A stretch of 64,000 nt of DNA from Chrysoperla carnea (Eukaryota > Arthropoda > Insecta > Neuroptera > Chrysopidae): the NCBI RefSeq assembly GCF_905475395.1, contig NC_058341.1, positions 34,859,501 through 34,923,500 of the forward strand, in the 5' to 3' direction. The notes beneath the pieces are model-generated. The model saw only the letters and a program-made list of their open reading frames with translations. It had not been told where the DNA came from and did not search any database. Numbering within the stretch: position 1 is the stretch's first letter; each line of letters opens with the position of its first letter. A program made the translations under genes and the position numbers. This document shows positions 55,301 through 64,000 of the stretch, piece after piece.

Positions 55301-58170
55301 TTGTATGATAATCATTCATTGCTGCTTGAATCATACTCATATCTTTCGCGCCTTAAACAAATTTAAATTTTATAAAAATTAAGACAAAAACCGCACTATA
55401 TTTTTTTTTAATTAAGGCTGTTCTATACACATTTTTGATTGGCGTGAAATCATTCTTTGATTGATGTGAAACTTTATAATTTTTTTAAGAATCCTCTCCA
55501 ATATTCATTGTAAGAAAAATAAAATGTATAAAGAAAAGCGATTTTCCAGATAAGAATGCTTAAAGTTACAATTTCAAGCACAGCGATTATACCCTTTACT
55601 CTATCGATTTGAAATTTGGATATATTATAGGTATTCACAACTACCTGCCCTGGGTACTTTTAATTTCTTTAAATTCTGTTAATTTTCCCAATTTTTTATT
55701 GTCCATATCTAGATACAGTAGAATAAGAAGAACCTGATTGTGAACGGTGAAAAATGGAAAAATTAACAGGATTTTCGAAAACGATACCTATAACATATCC
55801 AAATTTCAAATCGATAGAGTAAAGGGTATAATTGCAGTACTTGAATTCAATTGTAACTTTAACAATTCTCATCTGGAAAACCGCTTTTCTTTATACATTT
55901 AATTTTTCCAATAATGAATATAAGTTAAATAAATTTTTATTTAATACATCAATTCCACCATATTTCAATAAAAAACACTTTTTAATACATCACGTTTTAA
56001 AAACATATCTACTAAAAACTATAATTTCAAAATTTTAAAAAAATTATTAAGTTAATAAATTTAATTAGCGTATTAATTTAATATTCAAAACCGTGATTCT
56101 TTATACATTCTTATAAATCAGTCCTTCTCTCACACAAATATCGAACTCCCCACGCTTTTAACATTTAATTTTACAATACAATTTTTAATTATTTATTTTT
56201 TATAAAAATGTAGCATAATATATTTCGACTGTATAATGGGCATACCTGATTGAAACCGTAGAAATTTTTACAACAAATTTGCTTAGATTTCAATTATATG
56301 TGGAGTAAAATTTGGAAATATCTGTTTTTTTTATTTATATATAGAAATATTCTTCAAGATTATAATCTAGTATATAGAATTTCAAAGGATATCTAATTAC
56401 TGGCAGTACATTAAAAGTTTTTGTAAATTTAGCTATGCGTAATATGACAGCAAATTAAAGATATCATATTATACCGTTTCTGTACTTGACAATGAAAATG
56501 AAATTAAAATACGAAGAATATGGTGTGAAGAACACCATACAATTGCAATATACAGTCTATGTGGACAGTTTTTTTATTTAATCAGAGGTAAACAGATGGT
56601 AGAGCATAGCTTCAAGTGCTAGGCAAAAAATTTGTTGAGAGTAATGCAAACTAAACACGAAGCGAAAGAAAACGAGCAAGTCAGGATAATTCATTTGTTC
56701 TTCTACTACTAAGCTATTTCATTAGTTAACAAAAAATGAATCAGAGATTTGTTTATAACAAGTGAAATTTACAAAATTTAAAAATGTACCGACAAATTCT
56801 TCAGGTACGGAACCCTAAAGTCACACTTATAACATATCTACCAACATTCTCCATTAAATTACCATTCAAACGAAACAAATAAATTAAATTCGGTTCATCC
56901 GCTTAGGCGGTACGATACCACAGACAGACAGACAGACACACACACACATGCATATAGTGGTCAAACCTATAACACCCCTTTTTTATGGTTCGGGGGTTAA
57001 AAATGAATTGCCTTTCTTGGCTTTATGATGTTCAGAAAAACAATTGCAATCCAGAACCGGCGCAATTCGTTTGTGATTTTACACTCTATACAGGATGGTT
57101 GAAAGTATAACAAGCAAGATTTTATGAAATGGTAGATAACGCTAAAATAATGAAAATTTCTCATTTCCCTGTATTTAGAAATTGACTCTTTCCCGGCTAT
57201 TACAATATTGAGAAATTGTCACCTTTACTGCCATTTTTCCAATCCGCAGATGGATTTAATCAAAGTTTATACCGGTAACAACTCACTAAACATTCTAAAT
57301 AAAGAACTCGAAATCTCACATTTTAATCATTTATAATTAAACATGGAGGTAAAATGTGCTTCAGTGCGTTCAGTTCAGTGCGAATGTAAAATAAAATAAT
57401 ATTTTCTCAAGTATAATTTTTCACGCAAATATCATGAATAAACAAAAAAAAAATTTTTTCATAAGTACTCACTATGAGATGTCTCTTTGATTGAGCATTT
57501 TATACAGGATGGGTCATTTTAATCTATATACCTAAATATCTTGTTTTATAGTTAACCTATTAAAAAATAACGAGATATTATAACAAAACGAAATATTTAG
57601 GTGTATTTATTAAAATGGCTCACTCGTTCACTGCAAGAATTAGTAATCAAAGTTGTACGAAATATGCAACCGATAATACATGAATGTGATCAATTTGCCT
57701 AGTTCACATATTAAAAATAAAGTATATAAAAGCTTTAAAAATAAATCTATCAAAAATAATTAAAAAAGACATTTGACCTAAAAATGAACTAATTATACAA
57801 AGTATAAATTGGTTTAAATTTTATTAAAAAAAGATACAGTTATTATCTTACTATAATATCCCTTTATTTCATATGGAATTTTCCCACCCGGCCATCGTGC
57901 TGATTCGGCACCAATTCCATTTCTTGATAAAGGTTTTGGTATCAATATGTCACCCTCAAAATAATTTCCAACTTCCTCTGCATTACTATCATTTGTTTCT
58001 GGATGCCATTTATCTAAAATTTCACCGGTATTTTCATCAGGTTTACCAAAAGCTGCCGAACCCAAATGTGAAATATCAATTAAATCCTCAGGATCAGCAT
58101 CCATAAAAGGAAATGAGAATATTTGTAACAATATACTTAAAAATACAAAAATGAATAAAAATTTCAACAT
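52310..58170 (-). CDS. Astacin-family zinc metalloprotease
   Basis: A secreted endopeptidase of family M12A, made as a proenzyme. Minus-strand exons 57852-58170, 55046-55351, 54233-54366 and 52310-52396 total 846 nt, 281 aa. A signal peptide (residues 1 to about 20) is followed by a prodomain containing FEGDI, whose Asp is the usual zinc-blocking residue. The catalytic domain begins near RWPGGKIPYEI. The zinc site HEFMHAVGFFHE (178-189) has all three His and the catalytic Glu, and the Met-turn SVMHY (Met235, Tyr237) is present. The four cysteines at about 126, 149, 169 and 279 match the two conserved disulfides. There are no CUB, EGF or other C-terminal domains, so this is the minimal astacin type often found as insect digestive, seminal or venom enzymes; the site of action cannot be told from sequence. 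Intron 1 contains a foldback element. Confidence 0.97.
54500..54930. other. Less AT-rich non-coding island in astacin intron 2
   Basis: It includes a plus-strand open frame (54525-54779) with no motif I recognise and no splice context. The composition differs from the surrounding intron, so an old transposon fragment is the likeliest source. Confidence 0.35.
55500..55923. repeat. Foldback element in astacin intron 1
   Basis: The left arm (about 55500-55640: AATAAAATGTATAAAGAAAA, GCGATTTTCCAGAT, TTAAAGTTACAATT, CTCTATCGATTTGAAATTTG) is matched in reverse complement at about 55790-55923. The loop is about 150 bp. No open frame spans the element. It is likely a miniature inverted-repeat transposon. 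Confidence 0.8.
56760..57000 (+). repeat. CAGACAGACA-family repeat in astacin intron 1
   Basis: The most complete copy in this orientation: ACAAGTGAAATTTACAAAAT, GGTACGGAACCCTAAAG, AACGAAACAAATAAA, GGTTCATCCGCTTAGGCGGT, a CAGACAGACAGACACACACA tract and the terminal ATAACACCCC...GGTTCGGGGG. Confidence 0.75.
57511..57626. repeat. Small palindromic element in astacin intron 1
   Basis: GGGTCATTTTAATCTATATA and CCTAAATATCTTGTTTTAT on the left pair with ATAACAAAACGAAATATTTAGG and TATTAAAATGGCTCAC on the right (the first read as ATAACAAAAC plus GAAATATTTAGG). A TATACAGGATGG motif directly before it recurs at about 57083. Confidence 0.65.
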
Positions 58171-58239
58171 TTTTAGGAGTGTTAATTTATGGAAACACTT
58201 TTTTTTGAACTGATAAATGGTTATTTGTAATCAAACGTT

Positions 58240-58247
58240 TTTATATA
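58240..58247 (-). promoter_or_regulatory. Candidate TATA box of the astacin gene
   Basis: The minus strand reads CTATATAAAAACG about 70 bp before the ATG at 58170. The spacing suits a start site near 58210 and a leader of about 40 bases. Confidence 0.5.
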
Positions 58248-58784
58248 GTACAAAAACAATTTGAATAAATTAAAATTTTGTTTATCAAAAACAAATAAAT
58301 ATATGATTTTCAACAAAAATTAAGTACCCGATTTCAAAATGTATGTACTTAGCAGGAAATAAATTGATTGCAATAAAATTACACATTTATTTTTACATCA
58401 AAACTGGTACAAATCAGTTTTTGGGGTGCCTATATATTTTATTGTTCCTAGAAAATAATATATTATTTATGTTTTTTAAATCAGTAATTTCCATAACTTG
58501 TTTTTCATAATAATATTTAATTGTAATAGCAAATATTAGGTATGGTCTTATTAGATAAGTATTATTAATCAGTTATTTTTTTACGAGACAGAAATCCTGT
58601 TAAAAACTCAATGATAATTCGTTTTTAACATGGATGTAGTAAATAAATATTACATGTTTTTAATTTTTGAATTTCTTTTCCCGTTAGTCATAACATACAG
58701 TCAGATAGCTCATAGCCAGAATGAAATATTCCAAAAAAACTTTTTGATTTTCACGATTTTATCCAATTGACTTTCAAAATAACC

Positions 58785-59045
58785 CTATATAATAAAATAA
58801 ATAATTAAAAATATAAAAAACCAGACTGCGTTAAATAAAATCTGAAAAGAAAGAAAAATCCAGTAGTTTACATAGCGGCTTCAACGGTCGGGGCCCATTA
58901 TTGGGAAGATTTCAGTCGGCCTAGATTTTAATGGGCCCCGACTGTTAAAATCGCTATATAAACTATTGAACTTGTTTCTTTTTTTCAGATTTTATTTAAT
59001 GCAGTCGGGTTTTTTATTTTTTTAATTATTTATTTTATTATATAG
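58785..59045. repeat. Near-perfect foldback element upstream of the astacin gene
   Basis: Both arms of about 120 bp are nearly identical in reverse complement: CTATATAATAAAATAAATAA, GACTGCGTTAAATAAAATCT, TAGTTTACATAGCG, GTCGGGGCCCATTA. The loop is very short. Of the foldbacks in the window its arms look the best preserved, so it is probably the youngest. Confidence 0.85.
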
Positions 59046-59465
59046 ACTTTTAATGTCCCAGCACTAAAAGAAACCTCTCATTATACTATTCAAACTTTTA
59101 AACCAATTTCTTATTCCTAATTAAATTGAAATAAATAACTTAAATATATTTCGTAATCCCCTTTTAATTACCTTCCTTTACCTTTAGGAAAACTGGATTC
59201 AAAAATTTGTAACGTACAATATGAACTCCGAATGAACACAGCTTAAAAAACTGATAAATCTGTCTTCTCTTCCACCAACATCTAGTGCTGCTCGGCAAAA
59301 AAGATTGTAATAATAAAAATTTTTAAAAAAGAAACTTATCTTTTTTGAAATAGAAACAAAAATGATTTATTATAATTTTTGTATAAATAACCATTTTGCT
59401 AACAAAAAATAATTTATAATTTGTTTAAATTTTCTTTAATAAATAAATATTTTTAATCACAAAAA

Positions 59466-59945
59466 AACTGAATTTTGTGCGTATTGGGGACACTAGTTTA
59501 AACAAACGCATCTTATTGTACTCTAGCTCAAAGATGGTGTGGAAAAGAGTACACGTATTATGAGAAAAATAATCGCTACACCTTTTTGAATTGAATTTCC
59601 TCAAAAACCGTTAGTTTTACGAAAAAAAGTAACATATGTTTTTCGTCGTAAATTTTATAATCTACAAATTTGATAATTACTGTATTTTCTATAACAGTGA
59701 TCGTTAACGAAATATTCGCGAAAAATCGTATTTTGTGGCCTTTGACCTTTGAGCCGAGTAGCTTTCGTAGCGGCATACGGATCGATGGAGACTTTTCAGA
59801 TTTTGTTTATAACCACGAATATAAGGTTCATGCAAAAATCCAGCTGTCCGGGAATTTTTCCGAAATTCGGTCCCTAGTTTATTCATTATTCCCTGAATTA
59901 ATGCCATTTCTTACAAACCTAATACAAAGCTACTTCTGTATGAGT
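59466..59945 (+). repeat. Probable dispersed repeat
   Basis: A moderately GC-richer stretch with a 93-codon open frame on the plus strand and shorter ones on the minus strand. The order TGGCCTTTGACCTTTGAGCC, GTAGCGGCATACGGATCGAT, TTTATAACCACGAATATAAG and TTCATTATTCCCTGAATTAA resembles sequences I associate with dispersed insect repeats. I do not call it a gene. Confidence 0.4.
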
Positions 59946-60004
59946 GATTGATCCATATTGTGGTTTGAATTTGAAGTGAATGCATGTTCACATTCATTTG
60001 TCAC

Positions 60005-60440
60005 CTGCTAGTGATGTCCGCAGACACAGATACGGATTATCAGAGTCAAGATTCGTGGATACGGGATGATCGGACTCAAGATCCGTGGTTACTGATACGG
60101 ATACGCATTTTTGATTTGCATCTCCAAATTTTGTTTAGTGGTTAATTGACCTAGGTCAATCAGAAATCAAAAATAAAAAAACGTGCCTGGTCTGGTATCA
60201 AGTATTTTTTATACATTAACATATAATCGCACAATTAAAAATTGTTAAATTATTGTAATTGTTTATGAATTATTAGTTTCTAACTTCTTCTATTAGCAAT
60301 AAAATCTATTAAAAAAAAAAAAGCATCCAAAAGATCCGTATTAGGTCCGCTAAAAAGGAAACGGATACCCGGGATACGGATCTTATATTCATAACGTATA
60401 TCCGCGAATTGGAATACGGATATCCTACATATCACGAAAA
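60005..60440. mobile_element. hAT-like non-autonomous element relic
   Basis: It begins CTAGTGATGTCCGCAGACAC and ends near TACATATCAC, which pairs imperfectly with the start. Between them GATACGGAT or its reverse ATCCGTATC occurs many times near both ends, as in some hAT elements whose subterminal regions repeat such a motif. There is no transposase frame. It lies about 160 bp upstream of the Mrm2 start codon, so it borders that promoter. Confidence 0.5.
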
Positions 60441-60593
60441 CCTAGAAGATATCTATAATAATTTCACTAGCCACAGACTTATATATGAAAATATAAATAA
60501 AACTCTGTGGTACCAACATTATTTACATAAAAATAATAAATATAACCTATTTTATGTAAAATTTGCTTTTAGTTTCTAATCAAAGTAATAAGT

Positions 60594-60617
60594 ATGCATA
60601 AAAATGGTAATTTATAG
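60594..60617 (+). promoter_or_regulatory. Short upstream ORF overlapping the Mrm2 start
   Basis: An ATG at 60594 opens a seven-codon frame ending in TAG at 60615-60617, overlapping the Mrm2 start codon at 60604 in another frame. If the transcript begins upstream of it, it could lower translation; if transcription starts within the next few bases, it is irrelevant. Confidence 0.3.
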
Positions 60618-61391
60618 AAAATTTAGCACTGGATTAAAGCTTTATGAAAAAATTGTCCCAACAAATTTAAAAGGGAAGAAAGTTAGTTCACAACAATGGT
60701 TAACAAGGCAATTAAACGACCCTTATGTCGAAAAGGCGAAAATGATGAATTATAGGTAAAAACAAAATACGTTATAAATATCATAAGCTACAATTCATTC
60801 AAAAATAATTTTTACAGATGTAGAAGCGCATTTAAACTTATTGAAATCGATGACAAAAATTCATTTTTAAAACCTGGTCAAACTGTAATTGACTGTGGAG
60901 CTGCACCAGGATCGTGGACCCAAGTAGCTGTATTAAGATGTAATGCGGACGGAAAACAAAAGAAGAAAATAGGAACTGTTATTGGTATTGATAAATTACA
61001 AATATATCCGCTTGAAGGTGCTCAGTTATTAGGAAATATGGATTTCACATTAAAAGAATCCCAATTAAAAATATTACAGTTATTAAACAACGCTAAGCTC
61101 GATGTAGTTTTATCAGATATGGCTCCAAATGCTACAGGAGTACGCAGCATGGATCAAGAGAATATTTTAAACTTATGTTATTCGGTTTTAAAGTTTGCAG
61201 TTCAAATGTCGAATGACGGAGGAACACTTTTGGTTAAAGTTTGGGATGGTGGTGGTGTTCCAAAATTATGTAAAGATATTGAAAAGTTTTATAATCATGT
61301 TAAAATAATAAAACCTAATGCGTCGAGATCAGATTCGGCAGAAAAATTTTTATTAGGCCGTGGATTTAAAGGCCTTAAAACTACTTTGTAA
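60604..61391 (+). CDS. Mrm2: Mitochondrial rRNA (uridine-2'-O)-methyltransferase
   Basis: An FtsJ/RrmJ-family enzyme that methylates a ribose in the peptidyl-transferase loop of the large mitochondrial rRNA using S-adenosylmethionine. Exons 60604-60755 and 60818-61391 (intron phase 2) give 241 aa, the usual family length. The basic N-terminus (MVIYRKFSTGLKLYEK) suits a mitochondrial presequence. NDPYVEKAKMMNYRCRSAFK is the typical family entry. DCGAAPGSW (76-84) is the SAM-binding motif I. The K-D-K-E tetrad is visible as Lys57 (SAFKL), Asp151 (LSDMAPN), Lys191 (LVKVWD) and Glu226 (SAEKF). It resembles animal MRM2 more than the cytosolic tRNA methyltransferase FTSJ1, mainly by SDMAPNATG and by IIKPNASR. 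The gene is intact, and the LRRC47-like gene follows 600 bp downstream on the same strand. Confidence 0.97.
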
Positions 61392-61990
61392 TTGTTAAGA
61401 TAAATCTAGTCACATTATTCATATGTTATTTTTTTATTATTAAATTATTTTTAATCAAACGCTTTCTTTCATTTCATAAAGAAATTACTCTGTTCAATTT
61501 TCCTTATATATGAAGAAATACTAAAAATATGAATTTCTTTTTTATATACTGGGATTTTTTAAACTTGAACTGAGCTGCCCAATTGTTTTAATAGCACTAA
61601 ATTTTCATAAAGCGAAGCTCATTGGAGTATACTCCAATGAGCTCTGATTATAATAAAATCAAGAAAATATTTTGACTTTTTTCTGTGGGTAGGGTAATTA
61701 TAAAGTAATTCGAGCTTAAAATATTTCAGATCGTGGTTAATATTCCAGGGTTAAATTATTTTGAAAGGTTTTCAAATTATACCGGTTGTATTGAGTGAGA
61801 AATTAATAATGTCTCCAAAAATTTACAAAATTAATATGTAACCGCCTTTATTTAATTTCATATTATTTGGTAGAATATAAAAAAAAAAGTCCCTAAATAT
61901 AATTACGTTTTGACAGAATGGTTTACAGAAAAATTTCTAACCTAAAATAGATAGATGGTAGTTTTTTGTTTTTGAATAAAATTCGCAAAT
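61392..61990. other. Intergenic space between Mrm2 and the LRRC47-like gene
   Basis: AT-rich, holding the Mrm2 3' end and the start of the next gene. The only AATAAA-like signal nearby is an ATTAAA near 61440. Its one notable structure is a 28-bp palindrome at 61616-61643. Confidence 0.6.
61616..61643. repeat. Perfect 28-bp palindrome
   Basis: AGCTCATTGGAGTA followed directly by TACTCCAATGAGCT: 14 bases, then their exact reverse complement with no loop. It lies 225 bp after the Mrm2 stop and 348 bp before the next start. Confidence 0.9.
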
Positions 61991-64000
61991 ATGTCATCAA
62001 CGTGGTCTGAAATTTCAAGTGTTCAGAAAGAAAATCGCCATGAACTTGTATTATCAGGATCAGAAATATCTGAACGAATTAAAACATCTGGATTAGACAC
62101 ATCAATTTATACTTTGAACGCTTTAAATTATTTAAACATAAGTGAAACATGTTTAGAAAGCATTTCAGATGATTTATCAAAGCTTATAAATCTTCAAACA
62201 CTAGTATTACATTCAAATAAACTTGAAAAATTACCCAATTCAATAAAAAATTTGGTAAAATTAAAAACATTAGATGTATCACGTAATAGTATCCTAGAAT
62301 TACCATCGGAAATTTCTGAGTTACAACAATTAAGTTCATTAAATGCTAGTTCGAATCAATTAACCACGATACCAACTTTATCGAAAAATGTAAAGTTATC
62401 TATTCTGGATTTAGCCAATAATAAAATTCAAAGTTTCCCAGATATTTGTTATAAAGAATTGGTACATTTAGCTGAACTTAAATTGAATAAAAATGAAATT
62501 GAAACTATACCTGGTAGTATTAAAAATTTATCGGCATTAAAAGTATTCGATATTTCTGAAAATAAATTGAGTGCTATACCGTACGAAGTTTACGAATGTT
62601 CCAAACTTAAAGGTATGTATTTTTTTCAAATTATATATATTAGAATCTGTAAATTTTTCATTAATGTATAAAAAAACGATAATTCGTACAGAATTTTGTC
62701 TTCAGCGTGAATACTTTTAAGATAAATTATTTGAAAACTAGCGTAAATGCTAAATTATCTGAAAACTAGCGTGATGATTAAATTATCTGTAAGCTGGTTG
62801 GTATCATTACCAATTGGTTGGGCTGAGTTGGTCGTTTATAGAGAAGTTGGTTCGGTTCTGAAGTTTTTTACCCCTTCCGTGCAAAAATGGGACACTATTA
62901 CATCCGAAATAGTGTAGTCGTATCGTTTGATACGACCATCCGAAATTATGTTGAAGAGAACATATTATGAAAACTATGCATCAAATCTCAAATGAATACC
63001 TATATTTTTTGTTTAAATATGAAATACTTTCCTCAAAGATATGTCCTAAAACAGCGATTGTGCTTTTTGCTGTAAAACTTTCCATTATTCTGCGCTCATT
63101 CCTCTTAGTTTAGTCAACTGATTGGTTAATAAGCCGCGTTACCGTAGGAACAAACTCTGGTTAGCGTGCTGAGCAGAATTTCAGAAATCGCGTTAAAACA
63201 TTAACGATATTCACGCTCTGATGAATTTAATGAACCAATAATTTCCCAAATAAAGTTCACAAATTTTAATTCGTTGTTGGATTGTGTATTGTTTCATTAA
63301 AATTCTTTTAGTGTTTGCAAAACTGGACTATCTCTCCATGGTGCCTTTTTGAAGCGAAAACTTTTTAATGATTAGCAAGAAAAAGCTTTTGAACTAGTTT
63401 TTTAAATTTTTAATGAATTTCCAATTCTTTATGAATAGTTTATGAAATACGGGCGACTACGAGACAATTGATTTTGTAGATAGTTACACTTTATTAAAAT
63501 AATTATTTATTTACAGAATTGAATTTGAAAGAAAATCCACTAGCTGATAAACGTTTATCAAAACTTGTTGATCAATGTCGCACAAAACAGGTATTAGATT
63601 ACGTGAAACAACATTGCTCAAAATCAGGAGATTCAAACGATGGCGCTTCAAAGGGTGGTAAAAAGGGTAAAAAATCCAACAATAAAAAATCAGATAACGA
63701 TCAACGTAAATCTGAATCAGAAGATTCTAATCAGACAAAACCCATGCACAAAATAAATGTTTTGCACGTGAAAGATGATACACGCAACATAAAAATTTGT
63801 GACAAAGTGAAAAGTGTCCGGCCACATATTCTAGCATGTATTGTAACAAATTTAAATTTTAATGAGAATAGTTTTAAAAAATTCATACAAATTCAAACGA
63901 AATTGCACGATTCAGTATGTGATAAACGTAATGCAGCTACAATTGCTACACATGACTTAGATAAATTGTTACCAGGTGATTTATTATATACAGCGGAAGT
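61991..64000 (+). CDS. LRRC47: LRRC47-like leucine-rich-repeat protein (5' part)
   Basis: Exons 61991-62612 and 63517 to beyond the window edge are joined by a phase-1 intron; about 368 residues are visible. Residues 45-210 form roughly seven leucine-rich repeats (for example LQTLVLHSNKLEKLPNSI and LKTLDVSRNSILELPSEI). A charged Lys/Ser/Asp linker follows (SKGGKKGKKSNNKKSDNDQ). Next comes the start of a B3/B4-type domain like that of the phenylalanyl-tRNA synthetase beta subunit, with KLHDSVCDKRNAATIATHDL. That order is the hallmark of LRRC47. An in-frame TGA 18 bases before the ATG supports this start. The function is not well defined in the family; a link to translation is suggested by the B3/B4 domain. 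The 3' half is outside the window. Confidence 0.95.
62722..62796. repeat. 28-bp tandem repeat in the LRRC47-like intron
   Basis: The unit TAAATTATCTGAAAACTAGC plus 8 variable bases starts at 62723, 62751 and, partial and diverged, at 62779. Confidence 0.75.

Noticed and set aside
59670-59951. 93-codon plus-strand frame near Mrm2
   Set aside because: The sequence order resembles a dispersed insect repeat and overlaps open frames on the other strand; no protein family fits.

Overview
The window is AT-rich animal nuclear DNA with short exons split by GT-AG introns, long gene-poor stretches and many small repeats. Three genes of the insect odorant-binding protein (PBP/GOBP) family and a GMC oxidoreductase of the fly CG9503/glucose-dehydrogenase type mark it as an insect genome. 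The order cannot be settled from the sequence alone; several repeats are of kinds common in holometabolous insects.

I joined eight genes from splice sites, and every fully contained model closes in frame. From left to right: a GMC oxidoreductase (+, 19045-23201, 7 coding exons, 642 aa); an unrecognised small secreted protein (+, 27703-30956, 4 exons, 161 aa, with a possible 140-aa short form); three odorant-binding proteins (+ 33067-35518, 169 aa; - 38682-41584, 151 aa; - 44323-47382, 161 aa); a single-domain astacin zinc protease (-, 52310-58170, 281 aa); the mitochondrial rRNA 2'-O-methyltransferase Mrm2 (+, 60604-61391, 241 aa); and the 5' part of a leucine-rich-repeat/B3-B4 protein of the LRRC47 type (+, from 61991, running off the right edge).

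The first 19 kb hold no host gene I can support. They contain foldback (palindromic) elements, a long dispersed repeat and a decayed piece of an RNase H-bearing non-LTR retrotransposon. A second piece of the same LINE family lies just upstream of the first odorant-binding gene. Both LINE copies end in CCTAA repeats, the motif of insect telomeres. Other repeats are: at least seven foldback elements; a roughly 740-bp element with terminal inverted repeats inside an odorant-binding gene intron, with a partial relative 14 kb away; a family bearing a CAGACAGACA tract, in at least five pieces; a tRNA-derived SINE-like stretch; and a hAT-like relic next to Mrm2.

The middle of the window (27.6-58.3 kb) is made up of genes for secreted proteins. 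Three odorant-binding genes and the astacin, plus the unknown secreted gene more weakly, have a TATA-like box roughly 70-130 bp before the start codon. The right end switches to housekeeping genes (Mrm2, LRRC47) without clear TATA boxes. The three odorant-binding genes share one intron position exactly, while one of them has two of its three introns in different places; this is the clearest evolutionary signal in the window. I found no prokaryote-like operon, CRISPR array, defence system, or LTR or capsid-bearing virus-like element.
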